A stretch of DNA of 64,000 nucleotides, from assembly GCA_002457435.1 (NCBI GenBank), contig NTLA01000002.1, positions 62,001-126,000 of the forward strand. The letters are read 5' to 3'. The notes under the pieces were generated by a model. The model had not been told where the DNA came from. It did no database searches and worked only from the letters and a program-made list of their open reading frames with translations. Positions 29,348 through 38,027 of this stretch are shown in pieces; the first letter of the stretch is position 1, and every line of letters starts with the position of its first letter. Position numbers and translations under genes: made by a program. The stretch comes from Acidimicrobiales bacterium MED-G01 (GTDB taxonomy: Bacteria > Actinomycetota > Acidimicrobiia > Acidimicrobiales > Poriferisodalaceae).

Positions 29348-30402
29348 GGCAGGTCCCCTAGAAGTGAGAGCCCGGCCGTATCTAACCCAATGAAGTCTGC
29401 GTAAAACGCTCCAAGGGCGAACGCTACGCAGATGCCATTGATTATCCACATGCGAATAAGGACTGTGGTTTCCGGCCAACCCGCCAGCTCGAAGTGATGA
29501 TGTATCGGAGCCATTCGAAAAACACGTCGACCGAATAGTCGGTAACTGGCAACTTGGACGATGACGGAAACGGTTTCCAAGACATACAGAGCCCCAATTA
29601 CAGGCAGGAGGAGGTGCGTTTCTAAGAGCAATGCCAGGCCTGCGAAAGCTGTACCTATGGCCAGGGAGCCGGTGTCTCCCATAAAGATCTTCGCAGGTGG
29701 CGCATTCCACCAAAGAAAGCCCACACAGGCTCCAGTCATTGCGGCTGCGACAATCGCTAGATCGAGGGCATGGTTTACGTCATAGCTTTCGGGGTGACGG
29801 AAGATCCAGTAACCAATAATGACGAAAGCTGAGAACCCTATCGCCGAAGATCCGCCCGCTAAGCCATCCAATCCATCAGTGAGGTTCACGGCGTTGGCGG
29901 TCGCTATAACCAAGATCGATGCCCATATGACCCAGACGACCTTGCCAAGCGTAAGTCCTGGAAAGTCTGCTCGGGTGATGGCTATCACCGGGCTGGTCTG
30001 GGCCCAATACATCGCTAAAAGAGCGAATCCGACCGCAACACCGAGAAGACCCACAATCTTGGCGGATTTGTTGAGACCGAGATTTCGTTCTCTGCTTACC
30101 TTGATCCAGTCATCAACTAGTCCAACTGCACCAGCGGCAATTATCGCCGCCACCAGAGCTAACCCGGATCGTGTGAAAATTGTTTCTGACCGCAGATGAC
30201 TAATGAGATAACCGCTTACTGCTCCCAGCACTATCGCGACGCCACCCATCGTCGGGGTCCCCGCTTTAGTGAGGTGGCCTTGCGGTCCGTCCAAACGAAT
30301 TGGCTGCCCAACTCCTCGCGCTCGCAACCAAGGGACAAGCACCCGCGTTCCTATAAGGCTCACTCCCATAGAAACACCGGCGGCAATCAAAAGCGCAATC
30401 AT
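29344..30402 (-). CDS. mraY: Phospho-N-acetylmuramoyl-pentapeptide transferase
   Basis: KAGTPTMGGVAIV, LVDDWIKVSRERNLGL, NAVNLTDGLDGLAGG, FMGDTGSLAIG, APIHHHFELAGWPETTVLIRMWII. Confidence 0.97.
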   Translation of the reverse strand: MIALLIAAGVSMGVSLIGTRVLVPWLRARGVGQPIRLDGPQGHLTKAGTPTMGGVAIVLGAVSGYLISHLRSETIFTRSGLALVAAIIAAGAVGLVDDWIKVSRERNLGLNKSAKIVGLLGVAVGFALLAMYWAQTSPVIAITRADFPGLTLGKVVWVIWASILVIATANAVNLTDGLDGLAGGSSAIGFSAFVIIGYWIFRHPESYDVNHALDLAIVAAAMTGACVGFLWWNAPPAKIFMGDTGSLAIGTAFAGLALLLETHLLLPVIGALYVLETVSVIVQVASYRLFGRRVFRMAPIHHHFELAGWPETTVLIRMWIINGICVAFALGAFYADFIGLDTAGLSLLGDLP

Positions 30403-31841
30403 GACTGCTGGGTGCCAACTCTTGTGAGTAGCGCCTCTTTCGCTACTTTCACATCATCGAACGGTCGTTGTTCACTCCCGGTTATCTGATAGGTCTCGTG
30501 GCCCTTGCCTGCAATCAAAATCGAATCGCCTTTTGCGGCATAACTGATAGCGAACTGGATCGCTTCGGCTCGCTCTAGAAGAATCTTTGGGCTTACGCTT
30601 ACCCCATCCATACCGCTAACGATTTCTGTTGCAATGTCAGACGGATCCTCGGACCGCGGGTTATCTGACGTCACAACGATTTCGTCAGCTAATTCTGCAG
30701 CTATCTCGCCCATTAAAGATCGCTTCTTCGGGTCTCGATCCCCACCTGCTCCAAAGACCACCCACACCCGACCGGATGAGACACTTCTAAGGGTTCGTAA
30801 GGCTTGGGTTAAAGCTTCGGGCTTATGCGAATAATCAACTATTACCGCGATGTCCGAACCGGGAGCTGTTACTAGCTCCATCCTCCCCCTAACTGGTTCT
30901 ACTTTCTCAAGCCCAGAGGCAATTATCTCCTCCTCGAGACCAAGGCCTTTCAGGGTTTCGCCTACGAGAACAAGGTTGAACAAGTTAAACATTCCGAGCA
31001 AACGTGTTCGGATTTCGTGTCCCCGCCATATAAAGCTAGATATCTCGACATCAAGCTTAGGATTCCCAATCCTGTTGGACTCAACAGTGACTAAGGCTTC
31101 ATGTCCTATGGCTTGGAGTTCTTTGACAAGGCGTTCGCCCCACTCGTCGACCAGAGAAACAACCGCTAATCCGCCTCTTTGGTCAAATAGGCGGCGTTTT
31201 GCAAGAAAATATTGTTCCATGTCCAGATGGAAATCAAGGTGCTCAGGACTTAGGTTCGTAAACACAGCTGCCGCGAATTCGGTCCCTTGTACTCGCCCAA
31301 GCTCAAGGCCGTGAGACGATACTTCGGCGCAGATCCATTCATCTCCACGACTCTGCATCTGTGAAAGCTTTTTTTGGAATTCAGGGGCCTCGGGGGTTGT
31401 GTGACTTCCTTCCAAGGTCCCAATGACGCCCACCGATTCCCCGCACGCTTTGAGTGTTTGTGCTGTTGCTTGAGCAACGGTTGTCTTGCCTGCGGTGCCG
31501 GTAATGCCGATCACCTTTGTTTTTTTTGACGGGTGGCCGTAGACGGCTGAAGATACGAACCCAATCGCCTTTCTCACATTGGGCACAACGATCTGGGATA
31601 TCGCTAGGTTCAGCTCCCGTTCAACTAGCAGAGCAGCAGCACCGTTGTTTATCGCTTCTGTTGCATAGCTGTGTCCGTCATGTTCAGCCCCACTGATACA
31701 GGCGAAAAGGTCCCCGTGAGCTACCGACCGGCTGTCGTGGCTTACACCTGAAACTTCCAGAATTTCATCTGTGGCTGTGGGGTCAACCTTTAGCGTGCCA
31801 TGGCAGGCGTCAGAAATTTCGACAAGGGAGCTTTGCTTCAT
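30399..31841 (-). CDS. murE: UDP-MurNAc-tripeptide synthetase MurE
   Basis: GVSHDSRSVAHGDLFACISG, ITGTAGKTTVAQ, EVSSHGLELGRV, VDYSHKPEAL, TSDNPRSEDP (DNPR: meso-DAP type). Confidence 0.95.
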   Translation of the reverse strand: MKQSSLVEISDACHGTLKVDPTATDEILEVSGVSHDSRSVAHGDLFACISGAEHDGHSYATEAINNGAAALLVERELNLAISQIVVPNVRKAIGFVSSAVYGHPSKKTKVIGITGTAGKTTVAQATAQTLKACGESVGVIGTLEGSHTTPEAPEFQKKLSQMQSRGDEWICAEVSSHGLELGRVQGTEFAAAVFTNLSPEHLDFHLDMEQYFLAKRRLFDQRGGLAVVSLVDEWGERLVKELQAIGHEALVTVESNRIGNPKLDVEISSFIWRGHEIRTRLLGMFNLFNLVLVGETLKGLGLEEEIIASGLEKVEPVRGRMELVTAPGSDIAVIVDYSHKPEALTQALRTLRSVSSGRVWVVFGAGGDRDPKKRSLMGEIAAELADEIVVTSDNPRSEDPSDIATEIVSGMDGVSVSPKILLERAEAIQFAISYAAKGDSILIAGKGHETYQITGSEQRPFDDVKVAKEALLTRVGTQQS

Positions 31842-31847
31842 CGTCCC

Positions 31848-33626
31848 CTACCTGGTCTCGGGCACGCCAATGGCTGCCAAGGTTTCAGTGGCTATGTCTG
31901 AAAAAAGCGGAGCGACAGCGCGACCGGCACTGTGGTCCTCCGGTTCATCAAGTACAACGACGATAGTGATTTGGGGAGCCGCAGCCGGAACGAATCCAGC
32001 AAAAATTGACGTGTAGTCGTCTCCATACCCTTTTTCTTCTTTCATTGGTTTTTGAGCGGTTCCCGTTTTCCCCGCAACGGAGTAGCCCTCAACCGCTGCT
32101 TTCCTTCCTGTCCCCGAGGTAACAACGCCCTCAAGCATCTCGCGCATTTGCCTAGTTGTTGTCGCGCCGATCACTTTTCTACCCGTCGGGGTAGAGACGG
32201 GGTGGAAGGTCCCCGCCGGGTTAATAGTTCCGCGGATTAAGGATGGTGGGACGTATAGCCCGTCGTTTGCGATGACGTTATAGGCAGCTGCGATCTGAAT
32301 CGCTGTAACTGCAATCGATTGGCCGAACGAAACGCTAGCAAGGTCTGTGCCTTCCCAATCTTGTGGCACTTTGAGCCTCCCGCGACTTTCGCCAGGCAGG
32401 GTCGGGGCCTCGCTGTGGCCGCTGCTGTACTGTCCGAATCCAAATTTTCGGAGATAACTGTGCAGCTGATCACTTCCAACTCGTTCTGCAATCTGAATAG
32501 TTCCGACGTTGGATGACTTTGCCAAGATCTCACCGACTGAAAACTGCCGGCCAGCATATGGGTCGGAGTATTCTTTGTCTGCAAACTGATACGTGTCGGG
32601 TATTTCGAACATTTCTTCAGGACTGACGCGACCCTCTTCTATTGCAGCCGCGACAGTAAAGGTCTTGCTGATCGACCCCGGCTCAAAGGTTTTGATATAG
32701 GCCAGGCTTTTGGCAGCGACCCCCACGCCGCCGCCTTCTTTTGAGCGATCGACGTCTACTAGCGCCAAGACCTCGGCGGTGTCCGCATCTAGAACGACCG
32801 CGGTACCCCAATTTGCTCCACTCACATCTACTGCTTCTTTCAGGATGCGCTCAACGAAGAATTGGGTGCCTCTGTGGATGGTTGTAACTACATCAGAACC
32901 CGGCTCTGCTGGCCGATAGTCGAGATCCCCGCCGGGTAACCGTATCGATCTCCCGACCGCCACGTAATCTTGGCGAAGCCCGTCCGTTCCCGCAAGAACA
33001 TGAGAGTACTGATCTTCAATACCATTCTGGGGCTCCTCATCAATATTGACTTGTCCTAAAAGGTTGCGGGCAAATTCATCTCCGTTGGGATAGAACCGTG
33101 CATCTTCTTCCCTAATTTCGATACCTGCCTGCTCCAACAGCCGAACTTGGTCAGCAACCTCAGGTGCGACCTCTCTCTTGAGGTGTATGTACTTCAATCG
33201 CTTGTTGCTAAGACTTTCGTATAGGCCATCAATAGGCATTCCGAGTATTGGAGCTAACAGAGAAGCCGTTGCTCGGGGACTGCTCACCAGGGCCGGATTT
33301 GCTCCGATGGTCGGAAGCGAATCAGTAACAGCCAGCAGGCCGTTTTCTCTGTCGAGAATGCTGCCAGTTGGTCCTTGGATGGCTGTTTTAGCCGTATGTC
33401 TGTATATCTCGGTTAAATATTGTTCTCGGTCGATCACTTGGATCTCGAAGAGTCTGGTTGCTATCAGAAGCAGCAGTCCAGAACTCAACAAAATGAGGCT
33501 CCCAACCCTCCGACTTCTATACCCAACCCGTCCTAGCGGTTCCGAAAAGAACGAAGTCTGCCTAGTGGAAGTTGCAGATTGAGCGTCAGCAGGTCTTACT
33601 TCCGGGGTTCCTATGGAGACTTTCAT
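31848..33626 (-). CDS. ftsI: Septal class B penicillin-binding protein FtsI
   Basis: EPGSISKTFTVAAA, SSNVGTIQIAE, SVAGKTGTAQKP (SxxK, SxN, KTG). Confidence 0.95.
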   Translation of the reverse strand: MKVSIGTPEVRPADAQSATSTRQTSFFSEPLGRVGYRSRRVGSLILLSSGLLLLIATRLFEIQVIDREQYLTEIYRHTAKTAIQGPTGSILDRENGLLAVTDSLPTIGANPALVSSPRATASLLAPILGMPIDGLYESLSNKRLKYIHLKREVAPEVADQVRLLEQAGIEIREEDARFYPNGDEFARNLLGQVNIDEEPQNGIEDQYSHVLAGTDGLRQDYVAVGRSIRLPGGDLDYRPAEPGSDVVTTIHRGTQFFVERILKEAVDVSGANWGTAVVLDADTAEVLALVDVDRSKEGGGVGVAAKSLAYIKTFEPGSISKTFTVAAAIEEGRVSPEEMFEIPDTYQFADKEYSDPYAGRQFSVGEILAKSSNVGTIQIAERVGSDQLHSYLRKFGFGQYSSGHSEAPTLPGESRGRLKVPQDWEGTDLASVSFGQSIAVTAIQIAAAYNVIANDGLYVPPSLIRGTINPAGTFHPVSTPTGRKVIGATTTRQMREMLEGVVTSGTGRKAAVEGYSVAGKTGTAQKPMKEEKGYGDDYTSIFAGFVPAAAPQITIVVVLDEPEDHSAGRAVAPLFSDIATETLAAIGVPETR

Positions 33627-33645
33627 CGGATACCCGGACTTCTCT

Positions 33646-34140
33646 CTATCGTCCGTTGCTCGGTGACGCAGGCACTGCTGTGCCGGCTAAAAGCTGATCA
33701 ACGCCAATGGGATTGGTAGATGTCAGTCCCGCTCTTAGTGGGGCCCCCAATGGGTTTCCGATCGCGAGATGCTCTGATCGAACCTGTATTTGCGTTGAAG
33801 AGTCGGCTTTGGTCATCGCGAGATATCCATCCGCCAGACGCTCTACTTCGATGGGGGTTTTTGCGTTCTCATCTTGGAGTTCGAGAACGCCTATCGATTG
33901 TTGTATCTGATTGATCTCAGCCTCCAGGTTGGTCAACTCAAAAAGTCTTTCGTTGATCCTCGCGTTAACGAACGCCAGCCCCACCAGGATCAAAAACGTG
34001 GCGACACCCATAATCGTCGTAGCTCCCACGACTCGAGGCCCCAGAGATCCGATGCGTCTCTTCAAACCGGAGTTCGGCCCGTCCGCTATTTCGATTACAT
34101 CTGAAGTCACCGGAAACTCAGTGACGACCGCCGCTGCCAT
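33646..34140 (-). CDS. ftsL: FtsL-like septum formation protein
   Basis: Single TM followed by short coiled coil LFELTNLEAEINQIQQSIGVLELQDENAKTPIEVERLADG; position between rsmH and ftsI. Confidence 0.72.
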   Translation of the reverse strand: MAAAVVTEFPVTSDVIEIADGPNSGLKRRIGSLGPRVVGATTIMGVATFLILVGLAFVNARINERLFELTNLEAEINQIQQSIGVLELQDENAKTPIEVERLADGYLAMTKADSSTQIQVRSEHLAIGNPLGAPLRAGLTSTNPIGVDQLLAGTAVPASPSNGR

Positions 34141-34145
34141 GACCC

Positions 34146-35135
34146 TTATGCCTCGGCTACCGGCAGGCGTTCTGCAGCTCTGAAGCGAGCACTGGCCGAC
34201 CGGGGATTAGCTTCGATTTCCTCAGTGGTCGGTCGAACTACCTTCCTTCGAAGAAGTTTGACGTTCGATTCCGAACCACATATACACGGCAGAGTTGATG
34301 GACAAACACACACTCCATCGGCTGCCTCACGAAAAACTTGTTTCACTATTCTGTCCTCTCCAGAGTGGTAGGAAAGAACGACAATTCGGCCTCCCGGCCT
34401 CAGTCGTTCAATGACTTGTTTCAGTGCGGGCTCTATGAGCTCAAGCTCACTATTCACCGCGATTCGAATCGCTTGAAAAGTTCTCATTGCGGGGTGTCGG
34501 CCGGTTCTCCGAGTTGCTGCTGGGACTGCACCTCGAACAACCTCAGCTAATTCAGTGGTCGACTCAATGGGGCGTGCCGAAATGATGGATTGCGCTATTC
34601 GGCGAGCGAAACGCTCGTCCGAGTTATTCCGCAACAAGTAGACCAACTCGGCTTCCTCGTAACTGTTGATCACAGTCGAGGCATCTAACGAATCATTCAG
34701 ATTCATCCTCATGTCGAGGGGGCTGCTAAATCGATGTGAGAAGCCTCGCTCAGGAGTGTCAAGTTGATGGCTGCTTACACCAAGGTCGAAGAGCGCTCCA
34801 CTGAGTTGTCTGCCGTCATCATCAATTACTTTGCCTATTTGATCAAAGCGAGCGTGCTGGACCTGTACCCGGTCACCAAAAGCCTTGAGGCGGCTAGCCG
34901 CAACCTCAACCGCCGACATATCTCTGTCGATCCCGATTAGTTGCCGCTTCGGCGCTTGCTTCAGGAGAGCTTGAGCATGTCCGGCCCCTCCTATCGTCGC
35001 ATCAACAAATAGACCATTTTCTATAGGTTTGAAGGTTTCAAGAATTTCTTGGAGCATCACAGGCTCGTGCCTAAAAGATGCTGTCGAATTGGTCAGCTCG
35101 ATGGGAGAAGACGGCCCTTTAGGGGGCAGTGTCAT
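34146..35135 (-). CDS. rsmH: 16S rRNA (cytosine1402-N4)-methyltransferase
   Basis: FRHEPVMLQEILETFKPIENGLFVDATIGGAGHAQALL, FDLGVSSHQLDTPERGFSHRFSSPLDMRM, VLSYHSGEDRIVKQVF. Confidence 0.97.
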   Translation of the reverse strand: MTLPPKGPSSPIELTNSTASFRHEPVMLQEILETFKPIENGLFVDATIGGAGHAQALLKQAPKRQLIGIDRDMSAVEVAASRLKAFGDRVQVQHARFDQIGKVIDDDGRQLSGALFDLGVSSHQLDTPERGFSHRFSSPLDMRMNLNDSLDASTVINSYEEAELVYLLRNNSDERFARRIAQSIISARPIESTTELAEVVRGAVPAATRRTGRHPAMRTFQAIRIAVNSELELIEPALKQVIERLRPGGRIVVLSYHSGEDRIVKQVFREAADGVCVCPSTLPCICGSESNVKLLRRKVVRPTTEEIEANPRSASARFRAAERLPVAEA

Positions 35136-35599
35136 GGTTGTTCCCCGTCAATAAATTCGTCAGGAGATTCCAACAGCGAGTCTCCAACTTCGGTGATTTG
35201 TTGCCACCGCAACCGGTCCCAAATCTCTACTTCGTCTATCGCTCCAACGATCACGCAGTCGCGTTCCAGGTGGGCGAAAGAGCGCAAGTCTTCAGGGACC
35301 GCGATACGTCCTTGTTTGTCGGGGAGCACGCGGGAAGCTCCGGCGCCAAAAGATCTTTTTGCTGATCGGTGACGCACATCTCCTTCTTCAGACCGTGACG
35401 CCATAGTTTGCGCTATGTCACGAAAGCGGTCAGGGGTAAGTAAGGCCAGGCAGCCTTCAGGCCCCTTTATCAAGAACCCGCTCTCGTCGAAAGACGTGCG
35501 AAAAGATGCCGGAAGCACTATGCGCCCTTTGGCGTCTAGTGCGTGCTCAAACTGTCCTACGAATAGTTCGTCCACATCTTGCCTGACAACTTGCCCCAC
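35132..35599 (-). CDS. mraZ: Transcriptional regulator MraZ (exact start uncertain)
   Basis: FVGQFEHALDAKGRIVLPASFR and SRVLPDKQGRIAVPEDLRSFAHL; two AbrB-like DxxxR repeats. Confidence 0.95.
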   Translation of the reverse strand: MGQVVRQDVDELFVGQFEHALDAKGRIVLPASFRTSFDESGFLIKGPEGCLALLTPDRFRDIAQTMASRSEEGDVRHRSAKRSFGAGASRVLPDKQGRIAVPEDLRSFAHLERDCVIVGAIDEVEIWDRLRWQQITEVGDSLLESPDEFIDGEQP

Positions 35600-35646
35600 T
35601 TCGAGTGAGGGGAATCTGTGTGACCGGAAAGCTAGAGGGCTTTAAC

Positions 35647-35683
35647 CCACTTTGTTCCATATCGCGCCACTTAGTGACACTTT
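35647..35683 (-). promoter_or_regulatory. Putative MraZ operator: four 7-mers at 10-bp spacing AAAGTGT-CAC-TAAGTGG-CGC-GATATGG-AAC-AAAGTGG
   Basis: Direct reading of minus strand just upstream of mraZ; matches the remembered mollicute MraZ box AAAGTG[T/G]N3 and the 10-bp periodicity of the E. coli TGGGN-N5 box. Confidence 0.72.
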
Positions 35684-35793
35684 ATGGTTATTTTGGCACT
35701 TAGTCCAGCCATTTCGACAGACTTTCACCACTTTGCGTCGGAGATCATGAATCACATCAGTGTAATTAACCACACTAAGTAAGCTAAAAGTGC

Positions 35794-35822
35794 ACTTTAA
35801 GTGATTATTCATCACTTAAAGT
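35794..35822. repeat. 12-bp perfect inverted repeat ACTTTAAGTGAT-tattc-ATCACTTAAAGT built from the same AAGTG/CACTT element
   Basis: Arms 35794-35805 and 35811-35822 are exact reverse complements; overlaps palindrome AAAGTGCACTTT at 35787-35798. Confidence 0.85.
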
Positions 35823-35866
35823 ATTATTTTTGGACTTGGTAATCCGGAGGCAGGCTGGGTTCCAGC

Positions 35867-36406
35867 TTATGCAGATAGCGGAAACCGGTTAACGATGTAT
35901 GTATCCCACTCAGGCGGTACACCTCGTCGCAATGCTGCAGCAACTGCTATCGGTTCCGGCGCATAAGGGACGGTCCTCAACTTAAATTTCGAATGTTCTG
36001 GAAGAGTGTCACCTTTGGCGGCGTTGCAGGAACGGCAGCAAGCCACAACATTTTCCCACTCATGTTCGCCCCCTTTGCTTCGAGGATAAACATGATCTAG
36101 ACACTCAGCTCGACGACCACAGTATTGACACAGATAAGCGTCACGGGCGAAGACTGCCTTCCGATGCAATGGAGCGCGGCGCCGGTATGGGGCAGCAACT
36201 TGATAACGAAGACGCGCTATCGAAGGTGCTATTACTTCTAGTCGTTCAGATCGCACTACATGGTGGCTTTCGTGGACCGTCTCTGCTTTTTCAGTTATCA
36301 ACAAAAGGAGAGCTCTCCGCACCGAAACTATGGACAGGGGCCTGTATCCCACGTCCAGCAGCAGAGTTCGCTCGGAAAGCACAGGGGTACCCGTGATTTT
36401 CATCAT
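35867..36406 (-). CDS. HNH endonuclease family protein
   Basis: VFARDAYLCQYCGRRAECLDHVYPRSKGGEHEWENVVACCRSCNAAKGD: HNH with two CxxC. Confidence 0.9.
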   Translation of the reverse strand: MMKITGTPVLSERTLLLDVGYRPLSIVSVRRALLLLITEKAETVHESHHVVRSERLEVIAPSIARLRYQVAAPYRRRAPLHRKAVFARDAYLCQYCGRRAECLDHVYPRSKGGEHEWENVVACCRSCNAAKGDTLPEHSKFKLRTVPYAPEPIAVAAALRRGVPPEWDTYIVNRFPLSA

Positions 36407-36669
36407 GTCGTCGACTTCCACGACCTGCACCAGTCAAGCCAAGCAACAACATCTATTCCTATCCGTTCGGGATCTCCGGATCCATCGCCTCCGTACATCG
36501 TCGTGAGCCGAAATCTGAGAAAATCACTGTCAGGCACGGGCAGGTAAGGGTGGCGAACCCACCAGCGTTTTGGCGTCATACGCCACATCGTCGCCAAGCT
36601 CACCGGCCACAATTTCGGCCTCATTGCTACAGCAGCGATGACTGCGACGGACAGGCCACGAATGCTCAC
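36403..36669 (-). CDS. Small conserved hypothetical protein
   Basis: MRPKLWPVSLATMWRMTPKRWWVRHPYLPVPDSDFLRFRLTTMYGG...DVVAWLDWCRSW; ATGA overlap with HNH gene start. Confidence 0.7.
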   Translation of the reverse strand: MSIRGLSVAVIAAVAMRPKLWPVSLATMWRMTPKRWWVRHPYLPVPDSDFLRFRLTTMYGGDGSGDPERIGIDVVAWLDWCRSWKSTT

Positions 36670-36689
36670 ACGAACAATCCTAATCAGAT

Positions 36690-37574
36690 CTACCCGGCGC
36701 GAGGGTCTATGCCCACACTCCGGAATCCGACCGCTGCCGCTCCCACAAGCGGGGCCGCTTCACCGAGCTCAACTTCTGCGATCTTGACGCCTCGGGAGAA
36801 CTCCAGCTTGCAGCGCTCAGATAACTCTTGGTTAGCTGCATCCAGAAATATGTCACCAAATCCCAGGGCCACTGAACCTCCAACCAACACTTGTTCTAGG
36901 TCTAGTAAATTGACGGCCGAAGCCACCGCTCTACCGACCATCATCCCGGCGCGAGCCTTTTCTTTTACATCCGCCTCGGCTGGCGCAGCTCCTATACGAC
37001 GAGCAATCGCTGGCCCTGAGGCTTCAGCCTCTAAACACCCGCGGGCTCCGCATACACACTTAGCCCCGTCGGGTTCGACGATCACATGACCAATGTGGCC
37101 AGCGTTACCGCCACTTCCGTCCAACAGCTTCCCGTCGACATACAAACCTCCACCCACCCCGGTAGATACCACCATCGCCATAAAATTAGTGAAGTGTCTA
37201 CCAGCCCCAAACCAAGCTTCGCCTAGAGCAAGTGCCTTCGCGTCATTATCAATGCCTACAGGTACTTCCATGCTCTCTTGAAGCCGTGTCAGTAACGGAA
37301 ACTCGCGCCAAGCCGGAATATTGAGAGGTGAGACGGTGGAGCCATTGAAAGTCATGGGTCCACCGCATCCGACGCCACAAACATCGAGCTTTCGGTTGGG
37401 ACCAGTGACAGTTTGCGTCAAGTCCAACAGCGACTGGAACAGTAGTTCTGCTGATGTGGACTGGACGGTGGGAACCTGGTTCTTCTCTATTATTTGACCG
37501 CCACTCGTAATCACCGCAGCAGCAAGCTTCGTTCCACCGATGTCAATTGCCAGCGCGATTTCTGGCCTCGTCAC
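36690..37574 (-). CDS. ROK family kinase (glucokinase-like)
   Basis: ALAIDIGGTKLAAAVI, GIDNDAKALALGEAWFGAG, STGVGGGLYVDGKLLDGSGGNAGHIGHVIV, CVCGARGCLEAEASG. Confidence 0.92.
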   Translation of the reverse strand: MTRPEIALAIDIGGTKLAAAVITSGGQIIEKNQVPTVQSTSAELLFQSLLDLTQTVTGPNRKLDVCGVGCGGPMTFNGSTVSPLNIPAWREFPLLTRLQESMEVPVGIDNDAKALALGEAWFGAGRHFTNFMAMVVSTGVGGGLYVDGKLLDGSGGNAGHIGHVIVEPDGAKCVCGARGCLEAEASGPAIARRIGAAPAEADVKEKARAGMMVGRAVASAVNLLDLEQVLVGGSVALGFGDIFLDAANQELSERCKLEFSRGVKIAEVELGEAAPLVGAAAVGFRSVGIDPRAG

Positions 37575-37579
37575 TTCGC

Positions 37580-37957
37580 TTAGAGGTCATCCTTGCGGAG
37601 ACGGTTGCGCATTCGTTCAGAAAACCCGCCCATACTCGCACGCATCTGGCCGCTTCGAACCTGCCCGGTAACTTTTTGGAAACCGGCCTTACCCATTTTG
37701 CGCAGATTCCGTTCGACCACAACCGCACATACGAACATCGTGAGAAACGCCACGAACGCCAGCCCAAAATGAACTTGAAGCGCCGCTACTACTCCTACCA
37801 AGCCAGCCACACCAATAATTACCGCCCACTTAATATTCCGCAGGGCATGTTTATATAGAGTCGTTTCTCCGACCTCTCGAGCAAACTCGGGATCGGAGTC
37901 GTAGAACTCCTTTTCTATTTCATGGAGTATGCGCTGTTCGTCGTCAGAGAGCGGCAC
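37580..37957 (-). CDS. DUF3040-type membrane protein
   Basis: MPLSDDEQRILHEIEKEFYDSDPEFAREV followed by two TM segments. Confidence 0.85.
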   Translation of the reverse strand: MPLSDDEQRILHEIEKEFYDSDPEFAREVGETTLYKHALRNIKWAVIIGVAGLVGVVAALQVHFGLAFVAFLTMFVCAVVVERNLRKMGKAGFQKVTGQVRSGQMRASMGGFSERMRNRLRKDDL

Positions 37958-38027
37958 TAAGTCTTCCGTTCGTCGGTTCTTCCATTCTAGGACGAGGAAC
38001 GCTTCAGATCGACATCAGGTTCATTAA

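Noticed and set aside
29348-29713. N-terminal extension of the murD ORF (VECATCEDLYGRHRLPGHRYSF...)
   Set aside because: Out-of-frame read-through of mraY coding sequence; MurD homology begins at LIAFDLEKVVVGGLGVTG.
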